Assembly: GCA_019022495.1 (NCBI GenBank)
Contig: JAFEKR010000001.1
Location: 3,038,001 to 3,102,000 of the forward strand
Source of the DNA: Epichloe hybrida
Taxonomy: Eukaryota > Ascomycota > Sordariomycetes > Hypocreales > Clavicipitaceae
DNA: 64,000 bases
Reading direction: 5' to 3'
Every line of letters begins with the position of its first letter. Position 1 is the stretch's first letter. Shown piece after piece: positions 1-9,480 of this stretch. Made by a program: the position numbers and the translations under genes. Under the pieces are notes generated by a model. The model saw nothing but the letters and a program-made list of their open reading frames with translations. It searched no databases and was not told the DNA's origin.

Positions 1-1
1 A

Positions 2-1504
2 TATGGACATGCTCCTCCTCCTCATGCTCCTCCTCATGCTCCTCCTCATGCTCCTCCTCATGCTCCTCCTCATGCTCCTCCTCATGCTCCTCCTCATGCT
101 CCTCCTCATGCTCCTCCTCATGCTCCTCCTCATGCTCCTCCTCCTGCTCCTCCTCATGCTCCTCCTCATGCTCCTCCTCATGCTCCTCCTCATGCTCCTC
201 CTCATGCTCCTCCTCATGCTCCTCCTCATGCTCCTCCTCATGCTCCTCCTCATGCTCCTCCTCCAGGACCGCCAATTTCCACGCCGGCCAGCACACCTGG
301 TCGACCCCCCGAGCCTCGCAAGACATCCAACATCATGTCATTGTTAAACGACGATCCTCCTCCAGCGTCAAAACGCGTCGCCGAGATTTCCAGCGCCCCC
401 CTTCCCGGACCATCAGGAACACCTCCGCCCCAGAGCATGGGAAGACCGTCCCCAGGACCGTCTCCCCTTTCACAGATGCGCCGGGACCCCGAGCCACAAT
501 ATCCTCCCTACGGACGAGCACCTGGCGGTCCGTCTGCGATGCCATCGCTCAAGCCATCTTATGGGGGCTCGCCCAACCCACCACCTCACATGGGAGCACC
601 GAGGCCGGCAATGGACTCCTCTGTGCCCCCAGAGCGTGACCCCTACTACAGAGGTCATCCAGCAGTAGTATATCAAGCCGGACACCAGAGCGGCAACAAC
701 TCCCCTCAAACATCGCACCGGTATCCGTCAGCCCAACAACAAAACCAGGGGCCAGGCCAATGCCCCCCTCAAGGCGGCTACCATCCTCCAGGTTCCTATG
801 GACAATCTCAGTCGCAGCACGCGACATCGCCGCCGCCGCCTCCACAATACGGAGGGCACGGGTCGGCCTCGAGAACTCGTGAAGTCCCCCCCGGACGAGA
901 CAACGCCTGGCCGCAACAGCCACCCTCGACACCGGGAGGGTGGCCGTCTCAACCCTCTAAGCCAACACAAGGAACTCCGCAACAATCATGGGCCCCGGGT
1001 CCTCCTCCTCACCCGTCGTCCACACCCAAGCCTTCCACGCCCGCACCAGCCTGGTCATCGGCTCTTCCTCCTCCTCCTCCCCCTCCTCCTCCTCATCCGG
1101 CCTCTCACGTCAGCATGAGAGACGAGCGCGGCGCACCCGTCTACTCCAATCCTCCACAGCACCCCATGCAGAATCGCTATCCAGCACCAGGATCGCGTCA
1201 CGAGCCCGTGCCCTCACCCACGCCCGCCGGGTATCCGCGGTACGCATCCGCGCCCGGGCCCCCCTCGCGCGATCCAAGAGAACCACCAAGGAGCTACACG
1301 CCTGGCTATGATGCCCGAGGTCCGCCAGCGGGGTATCCGGCGCCGGATCCAAGAGAAGTGCAGATGCGAGATGGCAGGGATCCTCGGGACCCGCGAGACC
1401 CGCGGGACCCCCGTGACCCTCGAGATGTGAGAGATGCACGGGACATGATGGCAAGGGGTCTACATGCCAGGGATTACGAGAGGCAAGACAGATATGGGCG
1501 GTGA
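2..1504 (+). CDS. Proline-rich low-complexity protein, C-terminal part (5' end outside window)
   Basis: The frame is open from base 2 to the TGA at 1502-1504, so at least 500 residues are visible and the N-terminus lies upstream. The visible part starts with about 21 copies of the tetrapeptide HAPP. It is followed by a short block around NIMSLLNDDPPPASKRVAEI (from about base 329), then about 350 residues rich in Pro, Ser, Gly, Gln and Tyr with polyproline runs. The C-terminus is charged, with tandem RDP units followed by an Arg/Asp-rich tail. No folded domain is visible. The conserved-looking MSLLNDDP block followed by disorder suggests a nuclear or chromatin-associated regulator, but that is inference and I cannot name the protein. 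The ATG at 335 is in frame but is unlikely to be the true start, because the upstream HAPP array is in the same frame. Confidence 0.7.
   Translation, partial: YGHAPPPHAPPHAPPHAPPHAPPHAPPHAPPHAPPHAPPHAPPHAPPPAPPHAPPHAPPHAPPHAPPHAPPHAPPHAPPHAPPHAPPPGPPISTPASTPGRPPEPRKTSNIMSLLNDDPPPASKRVAEISSAPLPGPSGTPPPQSMGRPSPGPSPLSQMRRDPEPQYPPYGRAPGGPSAMPSLKPSYGGSPNPPPHMGAPRPAMDSSVPPERDPYYRGHPAVVYQAGHQSGNNSPQTSHRYPSAQQQNQGPGQCPPQGGYHPPGSYGQSQSQHATSPPPPPQYGGHGSASRTREVPPGRDNAWPQQPPSTPGGWPSQPSKPTQGTPQQSWAPGPPPHPSSTPKPSTPAPAWSSALPPPPPPPPPHPASHVSMRDERGAPVYSNPPQHPMQNRYPAPGSRHEPVPSPTPAGYPRYASAPGPPSRDPREPPRSYTPGYDARGPPAGYPAPDPREVQMRDGRDPRDPRDPRDPRDPRDVRDARDMMARGLHARDYERQDRYGR
8..264 (+). repeat. 12-bp minisatellite encoding (HAPP)n
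   Basis: About 21 near-perfect tandem copies of CATGCTCCTCCT, one with an internal CTG variant near 140. In the host frame each unit is one His-Ala-Pro-Pro tetrapeptide, so gain or loss of a unit keeps the frame. Confidence 0.95.
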
Positions 1505-2320
1505 TGACGAAGACGACGAAGACGACGACGGCGACGACGACGACGACGATGATGATGATGATGATGACGGTGAAGCTCTGACACCCAGTCAATGTACTTT
1601 TAAGAGTCGAAGTGAAGGGGGAGGCGAAGGGAAAGGCGTATAGGAAACTTAAAAAAGGGGGGGGTGGGGGGAGTGAAACAAGGGGAAGGAGTATATAGCG
1701 CGGCGTGTCTGTGATTTAATTTTTTGTATAGTGAGTGGGTGTTACAATTAGCGTTGGAGAAGAAAAAAGAAGATTTGATCGAACTGTGTATTGTACTGGG
1801 CGTCAAGTTGTCACAAGGTGTGTGTGTGTGTCTGATGTGGAAGCATCGTTATATCCACCTGCTTGTGGAGGCTGGCGTGCCAATACCGCAACGCAGGTTA
1901 TCCTCATCTCGATTCAGGTCCCGCACGCAAAGAGACGGCAGACACGTTAAGATGCTCTCCCTCTCCCTCTGCCATCGTAATGGCACTGTTCGCCGGCGCA
2001 GCAGGAACGGACTCGTCACGCCCATCAGAGTAATTGGATTCTAGACGGTCTATCTCGTGGTCAAGCCCGAGCATAGTAGCAGCTTGGAGAATCTAAACTG
2101 CGCGCACATTCGTCTTCATCAGGCAAACATTGCTCGGGTTTCAATACCCGCAAATCAACATCGGTTTCGTTATACAACAACTATTTCAGGTTCCCATGTA
2201 TTACAGACGCAGCCACTCCCGTCATTATGCGCCCGAGAACAAATGCATTCGTTACATTTTCGCTGCCGGGTGCGTTTCATTCGGCTCACAGCATCTCCAT
2301 GTTGCACCAGATAAATCATG
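1505..2320. other. Convergent intergenic region with GAN-triplet tract
   Basis: 3' flanks of the proline-rich gene (+) and rfc1 (-). Right after the stop, 1505-1571 is a run of GAC/GAT/GAA triplets, now untranslated. Further on there is a G-run near 1660 and T/G-rich DNA. No gene recognised. Confidence 0.6.
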
Positions 2321-5300
2321 TTATTTCTTCCCCTTGAACTTTGCCTTCCCGCGTCCTTTTGGCCTGTCGTTTCCCTCGTCATCGCCCGCTGAAGCTTTGG
2401 CCGCCTTCTTGGCCGCCTTCTTCTTGGGCTGCTTGATAAACTTGTCTTTTTTCAAGTCAATCTCGTCATCATCCGCTTCAACCGGTTCAACTACCTCGCC
2501 CTCGTCCTCCTCCTCAATGGCTTCTTCCAGGTCTGGGGCTTCCTTGGCTTGCGTCTTCGGTGCAACGACGTTGCTGGCCTTCATGAACGGAACAGGATGA
2601 CTCATCGAGTTGTATCTGGAGAAAACATGGATCAGTCATGCTTTCATTACATATCCGGGACAACGAGGGATACAACAGCTCTTGACTTACGTTCTCGTGA
2701 AAGCTGCTTTGGTCTTGGTTTCAATTCGAACTTCCTCATCAACCATCGGTCCGACACCAAGTTCTTGAATCGCGTCAAAATCCTCCCTCGTGAGATAGTA
2801 GCTGTCCATGAGTTCAATGACTTCTGGTACGGCATCCGTGCCCTCCTTCTGTAGCCGATCTACAAGCTCTGTCCAGAGAATGGGCAAGTACTGTTGTCGG
2901 ACCTCATTATGGTCGCCCGAAGATTTGAGGCGCATGTGCGAATGAAGCTCTCGGACAAACCTGCCCAGCTTGCCTTGTTTGCTGTAGTTGCCGAGCCAAG
3001 ATGTAAAGTTGGACCCCATCAGCTGGCCTGCAATGAAGCTCGCAGGTCGCACCGTGCTGAAAATAGCATGGGTAGGCATAAGACTCCATTGTTGCTGGGG
3101 GCCATGGATCATGCGGTCGACGAGGTCACCATCGCTGATGCTTTCGGCTGCTTGGTCGAAAAGCTCGAGGGCCTTCAGTTTTTCCTCGCGCTTGGTGTAG
3201 CCTTTGCCATTCAACGCCATTGGTTTGGTCCTCAGGTAGTTTTCCTGGATCATGAGGAAACTAAATTCGTGGTCGTTAAAGTATAGCTCAATCTTGTCGT
3301 TCAGAGTTGCTTTACTTGCAGGCGCAAAGAGACCTCCGCCAAGCATCTTTTGGCAAATGTCCCACGGCTTCAAGACCACATGCTTCTCCCAGGCCTTGGT
3401 CATGGCCTTTCCTTGGTCGAAACTCATGGTCGACTGATCAAGCTTGGCAGTGGAAATCATGTTGATGATTTGTCGGATGTCCTTGTTACTTCCCTCAATC
3501 AAAGCATCTACCACGGGGGGTGGAAGCTTGAGTCCCTCGCGATGGCAAATGGTCATGATCCGCGATCGAACCTGGTCGACCGTGGGTCGTTGAAACTTGA
3601 TGTCAAAGGCCGCATGGTCGAACGGTTTCATCTTTGGCAGTCGCCGTTCGTTGCAAATGAGGATCAAAGGAACTTCGGTCTTCTTGCAGAATTTGGCAAG
3701 CGCACCAACACCGCCACGATCACCTGCAGACATCCCGTCCACCTCGTCCATGATCAGAACCGTCTTCTTCTTCGCAACATCAACTTTTTTCCCATCGCCG
3801 GCAAAGAACCCCAAAAGTGACGTGTTATTCATGGAATCGCCTAGACCAGCTTCCACCAGCTTCTTGCTTCTCGTGTCACTTGCGTTGCTTTCCAAAACAT
3901 CGTAGCCCTCCAACTTGGCCGCTAGATGAGCAGCGGTGGTTTTGCCGATGCCCGGCGGTCCAGAGATGATAATGGCTCTTTCTCCGCCTAGCCCATCAGA
4001 ACCACGACGTTGAAAGTTGTATTTCTTGGCCTTGGGCCAGTTGCGAAGCCAATTTCGGATCTTCTCCACCGCTGCCTTGTTGCCACAGATTTGGTTCAGT
4101 TGTGTCGGCGCATATTTACTTGTGAGGAGCTGCACGGGAGCTTGCGAGGGAGGCTGCGATGGAGCAGCAGTTCCTCGTGCTTCAGCTGCTCGTTTAGCAG
4201 CCTTGACAGCCTCGGCCTGCTTCTTCTCCTCTTCGGCTTCCATCTCTGCAATTTCTCGTTTCATTTTGTCTTCCTCGGCTTTCTTCTTCTCCTGGGCTTT
4301 CTGGGCTCCCTTTCCAGATCCGCCGTATGCCGGGAGCTTTCGGATGAGATCAAAGAGCCCATTTTCGTCAATCGTTTTGATGCCGTGAGACTTGATTTTT
4401 GCCAACTTGCTCGGCCCGGCATCGTCGCCAAGCACAACAAAGCTTGTCTTGCTGCTGGGTTGTCCCGTCACTTTGCCGCCATATCGCTTGACCAGTGCCT
4501 GAGCCCCATCACGGCCGATCGTCTGTAGTACACCTGTAAAGACAAACGACAGTCCTGATAAACACTCTTCTTGGCCATCGGGCAACTCGATATCAGTCAT
4601 GGGCTGAGCAACTGAGCTTCCACCTCCAGCAGCAGCCTTTCGCCAATCAAATTTGGCATCGGGGTCCTTAGGAGGCGGCGTTGGTGGCCGGACAGTTGCC
4701 ACACTGTCAAGAATGTTTTGGATTTCCGCATCCTCGGGCTCACCAGCCTTTTTCGTCGTTCGGGGTGCTCGGGGCTTCGCTGCCGCTGGCTTCTTTCGGG
4801 GCAAATCTTCTTCTTCCTCGTCCTCCGATTCGGAGACCGGAGACTTGCGTTTCTTGCTGATAGTAGAAGCAGCCCGATCACCTGCTGCTTTGCCGGCCTT
4901 CTGGCCGCGAGATTCGACTCTCTTGGCCTTTGGCAAAACCTCTTCTTCCGACTCTTCCTCCGCGTACTCGTCATTCTTACGTTTGCTTCGCCCCTTGATG
5001 TCAGCCATGAATATGTCGTCTCCATCTTGCTCTGCGTCGTCCATATATGCATCTCCGTCGTCATCGTCATGGCAAGTTTTGTATGCAGTTGTAGCCTTCT
5101 TCTTGGTGGTTGTGCCATTTGGGGGCGGGGGATCTGCTTTAACTACTGGCTTCTTGTTTCGCGGACTGGATCTCACGGCGAGTTCCCCCTCGGCTTTCAC
5201 CTTGGAGCTGCTGGCCTTTTGCGGCGTCTTCTTCTTTGGCGTCGACTGTTTTGGGTTCGTGTCTGTCTTGCTTGATGCGAAATAGGCATCTGCAGATATT

Positions 5301-5674
5301 ACCACTCCTTTTGGTTCCAAATCTCTACGCTCCACTTAGCAATGACCTCTCAGAGTGCGATGGACTTCGCATTAACATACGTCTTCTTCCTCTTTGGTGC
5401 CGCTCTGGTGGCTGATTTATTGTTCCTGATTCCAGTCAGCGCAAGGCTCAGAGAGTGACAGTCAGCGGTAAACACATACACTACTTCTTCTTCATCGCTA
5501 TCTTCGACGACTTTTCGGCTCTCTATTGTGTGTTAGAGTCTCGTGAGCACTCCGGTAGTAATCGATGACTATCTCACTTGTTCGCTTCGCTTTGGGCACA
5601 TCTTCACTCTTGACGGGAGCTGGTTTGGGAGCTGCACCGCCCTTGGGGGCAAAGAACGACCGAATATCAGGCAT
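2321..5674 (-). CDS. rfc1: Replication factor C large subunit (Rfc1)
   Basis: Large subunit of the RFC clamp loader, which opens the PCNA ring and loads it at primer-template junctions in the nucleus. Spliced model: exons 5674-5578, 5522-5480, 5425-5381, 5324-2691 and 2615-2321 (introns of 55, 54, 56 and 75 bp), about 1037 residues. The start MPDIRSFFAPKGG matches the family's N-terminal PCNA-interaction-like motif. Next come an acidic/basic linker, a BRCT domain (CLSGLSFVFTGVL to LFDLIRKLPA), the AAA+ module with Walker A GPPGIGKTT and Walker B LIMDEVDGM, then the Rfc1-specific C-terminal region. The last intron separates FTRT from YNSMSHPVPF, which restores the usual C-terminal sequence; the tail is Lys-rich. 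All phases agree. It is divergent from mrpl16 across a 531-bp intergenic region, and rfc5 lies just beyond. Confidence 0.95.
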
Positions 5675-6205
5675 TGCGCCGATGGAATGACGGGGACGAG
5701 AGTGCCAATGCCCGAGAAGACTCAGCTCAAAGAGACGCAATGGGCCTTCTTGCGATCATTGACGAATGCTGCCTTGAAATGCACGGTTCGAGATGTCTGG
5801 CACTAGGCATGCAGTCGGGAAGCAGCCAAGAACCTGTCGAGTGACGTGCACCCACTGACTGGTTGCAGCTCCGGCCCACCATTTGTACACGCGAAGTCGA
5901 CGCGACATCCGTGACCTGGCTTTTATTGATTGAGGTAAAATTGCCTCCAGGCAAGCGCAGCGCCGATGCTGTGGGTCTGTGGGTCTGCTGTGGACTTGTG
6001 GACTTGTGGACTGTGGTGTGAAGCCTTAGATATCTGGCCGCAACTATCTTGCCTGGTGCAATGCCTGCTAACTGGGTCCAGCCGGGTCGCGAAACTGGGG
6101 AAGATTTTCTAATATGTATGTAGAGCTTGTCTTGGCCCAGAGAGAGTTTTACATGGCACAACAGCCTCTATTTACGGCCGAACCGCAACACAACGCGGCA
6201 ACACA
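5675..6205. promoter_or_regulatory. Divergent intergenic region, rfc1 / mrpl16
   Basis: The 531 bp should hold both promoters. Two ACGCGA hexamers (near 5889 and 5900) resemble the MBF/MCB core but are not the perfect ACGCGT. Short direct repeats of GTGGACTTGTGGACT type lie near 5990-6015. No coding sequence recognised. Confidence 0.4.
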
Positions 6206-7075
6206 ATGGCGGCTACCAACTCATCGGCCTTTCTCAGTGCCTTCCAACGCCTGAGGCTCTGCACATCGACGTCTTTGAGACAATTTCGAGCCCCCGTACC
6301 GCGGCAGTCAAAACCCCTCGAGGCTGCTCGTCGGCTGAATGTGCGAGCCTTTTCGACCACATCCCCTGTTTTCGGAACATGGCTGGAACCAAGTCTAAAT
6401 CGAAAGAAGAAGATGGCCAAAGGCCGACCTCGAGTTGCCACGGGGGGCTCAACCAAGGGGACTACAGTCATCTGGGGAGACTATGGCATTCGCATGACCG
6501 ATCACCACAGGAGAATCAGCGCCAAGCACCTGAAGATGGCCGAGGACACAATCAAGGTCCGTCTTCGCGGCGAGAAGTATCGACTGTACAAGAGAAAGTG
6601 CTGTAACGTCGGTGTGTACGTCAGCGGAAATGAGGTGAGCAATACTCTGCGCCTAGTCCCGGGGACGAGGCTCCAAGTCTTTTTTAACATTCTTCCAGAT
6701 GCGTATGGGCAAGGGAAAAGGTTCATTCGATCACTGGGCAACGAGGATGGCCGTGAGCCAGGTGTTGTTTGAAATCAAGGGGCGCATTCACGAGCAGATT
6801 GTGCGGGATGCCTTCCGTCTAGCTGGGAACAAGCTGCCAGGTGAGCTGGACAACCATTGAAAGGCAGGAATCTCTACTGACAGGATGCAGGTCAATGGGA
6901 ATTTGTAAAGAAGGGAGATGCCCCAGTCGTTGGAATCACGAGGCTCAACGGTGTCACACTGGAGGACCTGAAGCGACCGAGGAGACAGATTGCCCCAGCT
7001 GAACTATTGGCTGCTTCTTCGCCGACTGCTGTTACGGAAGCCGGCAGCGCCTCTGATGCTTCTCGCTCACCATGA
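6206..7075 (+). CDS. mrpl16: Mitochondrial large-subunit ribosomal protein L16
   Basis: Component of the mitochondrial ribosome large subunit (uL16 family), located in the matrix. Spliced model: exons 6206-6634, 6699-6840 and 6891-7075, giving 251 residues. Residues 1 to about 60 are rich in Arg, Ser and Ala and lack acidic residues, as expected for a mitochondrial presequence. The L16 core follows: KMAKGRPRVATGG, GDYGIRMTDHHRRIS, KYRLYKRKCCNVGVY. Splicing after SGNE restores MRMGKGKGSFDHWATRMA, the family signature region, and the second splice restores PGQWEFVKKGD. The phases 0 and 1 at the two introns agree. The gene sits between rfc1 (divergent) and rfc5 (same strand, 450 bp downstream). 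A longer overlapping frame starting at 6127 is a shadow. Confidence 0.93.
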
Positions 7076-7525
7076 TGACTAGCATGGCATTGCACATGTT
7101 TTGTAAACCACAGATTAAAGGCATGTAATATAGATGTGTAAGAACGGCATCGGAAGCTATGAATTGCAATGGGTCTCATTTCCATTGAGGACGTAGTGAC
7201 GCTACAACGACGGTGACGAGTGGAAACGCGGCGATTGAGCAATTGATAGGAACTGGCATAGCCTGACCTGATACCAGGGACCAGAACATTGAGACTAGAA
7301 TGCTAGAAACATAATGTTTGAACCGTCTGAAAGGAACTGTATGCAGCAGAACGATTCATCACGTTGGAGGCGACGCAGCAGAGGCGACCCACTTTAGCCG
7401 CGTATAACGACGGGACAGCGACCCAGTCTGCACTATACGCGCACGACGCGTCTTCCTTTTTGAAAAGAGCACCTTCAACCCACAAGCCGCCACTGACCAC
7501 TGTCAATACATGATCATCGGTCAAA
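7076..7525. other. mrpl16 3' flank and rfc5 promoter region
   Basis: 450 bp with no coding sequence recognised. It carries a perfect MluI-type box (separate entry) about 75 bp before the rfc5 start codon. Confidence 0.5.
7446..7451. promoter_or_regulatory. MCB-like ACGCGT element upstream of rfc5
   Basis: ACGCGT inside the palindrome GACGCGTC (7445-7452), 75-80 bp before the rfc5 ATG. ACGCGT is the core bound by the G1/S factor MBF in yeasts, and replication genes are typical targets. The hexamer occurs several times elsewhere in this window, so position and gene function are the only support. Confidence 0.35.
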
Positions 7526-8714
7526 ATGGCTCTCATCGTCGACAAGCATAGACCGCGGTCTTTGGATGCTCTATCGTATCACCCAGAGCTTTCGGATCGC
7601 CTGCAGTCATTGGTAGGAGCATGCCATTTACGCGTACCCAGGTCAACCCTGTTCTCTAACCAGTTGAACGCAAGGCCCAAAGCGGTGATTTTCCACATTT
7701 GCTCGTCTACGGCCCGTCCGGCGCTGGAAAGAAGACGAGGATCGTTGCTACGCTCAAGGAGCTGTACGGGCCCGGTGTGGAAAAGATCAAGATTGACTCG
7801 CGTGTCTTCCAAACGACGAGTAATCGAAAGCTCGAGTTCAACATCGTCGCATCAGTCTACCATCTCGAAATAACGCCGTCCGATGTCGGCAACTACGACA
7901 GAGTGGTCGTTCAAGATCTTCTCAAAGAGGTGGCGCAGACGCAGCAAGTAGATCAATCTGCCAAACAGCGGTTCAAGGTGGTGGTCATCAACGAGGCGGA
8001 CCAACTTAGCAGGGATGCTCAAGCTGCGTTGCGTCGAACGATGGAAAAGTACTCACCCAACCTGCGTTTGATTCTCTTGGCAAACTCAACAGCCAACATT
8101 ATTGCACCGATTCGGTCCAGAACTCTCTTGGTTCGCGTTGCGGCCCCGACTCACGAAGAGATATGTGACGTTTTGGCTTTGTCGGCCAAGAAGGAGAGCT
8201 GGGAGGTCGTAAAGGGCTTGCATCAGAGGATAGCTGTGGAGAGTGGCAGGAACCTTCGAAGGGCCCTTCTCATGTATGAGGCTGTTCACGCGCAAAAGTA
8301 TGCTTGATTGTTGTTCCCTTCTTGCGGCTTTTTCGTACCTGGCATTACTAACACGGCGTTGCCAGTGAAAAAATAACAGAAAGTACGCCCATTCCCCCTG
8401 CGGATTGGGAGGCATTGATCGGCCAGATTGCCAGGGAAATCATGGACGAACACACTCCTGCAAGGATATTGCAGGTCCGATCAAAGCTCTACGATCTACT
8501 CACACACTGTATCCCGCCCACGACGATACTCAAGACCTTGACCTTCAAACTGCTTGCGCTTATCGACGACGGGCTGAAAGGCGAGGTTATTCAATGGTCT
8601 GCATTCTATGAGCATCGAGTCAAGACGGGCACCAAGGTCATTTTTCATTTAGAGGCATTTGTGGCCAAATTTATGCGCATCTTTGAGATGTATCTCATGA
8701 GCATGGAGATGTAG
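7526..8714 (+). CDS. rfc5: Replication factor C small subunit (yeast Rfc5 / human RFC3 type)
   Basis: Small AAA+ subunit of the RFC clamp loader and of related Rad24/Ctf18/Elg1-type complexes. Spliced model: exons 7526-7612, 7675-8297 and 8366-8714, 352 residues, the usual length of the family. The N-terminus ALIVDKHRPRSLDAL is the typical clamp-loader start. Walker A is GPSGAGKKTR (about residues 41-50) and the Walker B region is VVVINEADQLS, with the NEAD variant typical of this subunit. The sensor region reads ILLANSTANIIAPIRSRT, with SRT in place of the SRC seen in other small subunits, also typical of Rfc5. Intron 1 joins QSL to AQSGDFPHLLVYG; intron 2 joins AVHAQ to NEKITEST. A branch-point-like CTAAC lies inside intron 1. 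Same strand as mrpl16, divergent from rfc1. Confidence 0.95.
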
Positions 8715-9480
8715 CGGGAAGATGGCGATGAGCTCGCGTTTCCGACGATACCAACAACTCCTTTCCGCCGAATCGCCTCAATATTATCCACGATGGCAGT
8801 CCCCTTGCGAGAGATTCCCCGCCGGAAAAGCTCGTCCGGATCTGAAGACACTTTACTACCTGGCGTGCACGCGTTGGCAAATAGTGTGCTCTACATGGAT
8901 GATGGAATTCCAGCATGCTCTTATTTTCCCCGTCGTGATGGCCGTCTACTTGCATCGCCCCCCTTCCATTCATTCACCCGGGGCGTATCTGTCGTCAACA
9001 ACAGACGTGTCATTGGAGGGTATCCCAAGTAAACTTCGGAGTATAATGTAGTAAGTGTTCAGTGCAGGACTCCAGATGGTCGAAAAAACCAGCCAGCTAT
9101 CACATCTCGTTCGGCGAGTGGCGAGTGGCAGGCGCACCAGGTAATAATGGATGCGGGGTATGATGGACCAGACCAAGCCAGACCAGACAGGGCTACCCCG
9201 CGCCACCTGCCTGAACCAGACCCGTATTTGAACCCGCGTTGCTGTCTGCTGTCTGCTGTCTACTGTCTGCTATCTGCTATCTGCTATCTACTGTCTACTG
9301 TCTACTATCTGCTGTCTGCTGTCTGCTGTCCGCTGTCTGCTGTCCGCAACTGGGGAAGGCCAGGTCATTCCAGGTCATTCAATCTCGTCCGAGTCCGCGT
9401 GTTCGAGCAAATTGTGATCGCCTTTGGTATCACGATAACCTCTGCTGTTCCACGACTTGCCAACTCCCGCACTTTTCACA
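8715..9480. other. rfc5 to acetyl-CoA synthetase intergenic region
   Basis: 766 bp: the rfc5 3' flank, a heptamer array (separate entry) and the putative acs promoter. No gene recognised. Confidence 0.5.
9240..9346. repeat. Heptamer array TGCTGTC
   Basis: About 15 tandem 7-bp units, TGCTGTC with TACTGTC, TGCTATC and CGCTGTC variants that differ mostly by transitions. It is about 135 bp upstream of the acs start codon. Confidence 0.85.

Noticed and set aside
3..347. Poly-leucine/methionine ORF over the first minisatellite
   Set aside because: It is the wrong frame of the 12-bp array; the frame starting at base 2 continues into the proline-rich protein without a stop.
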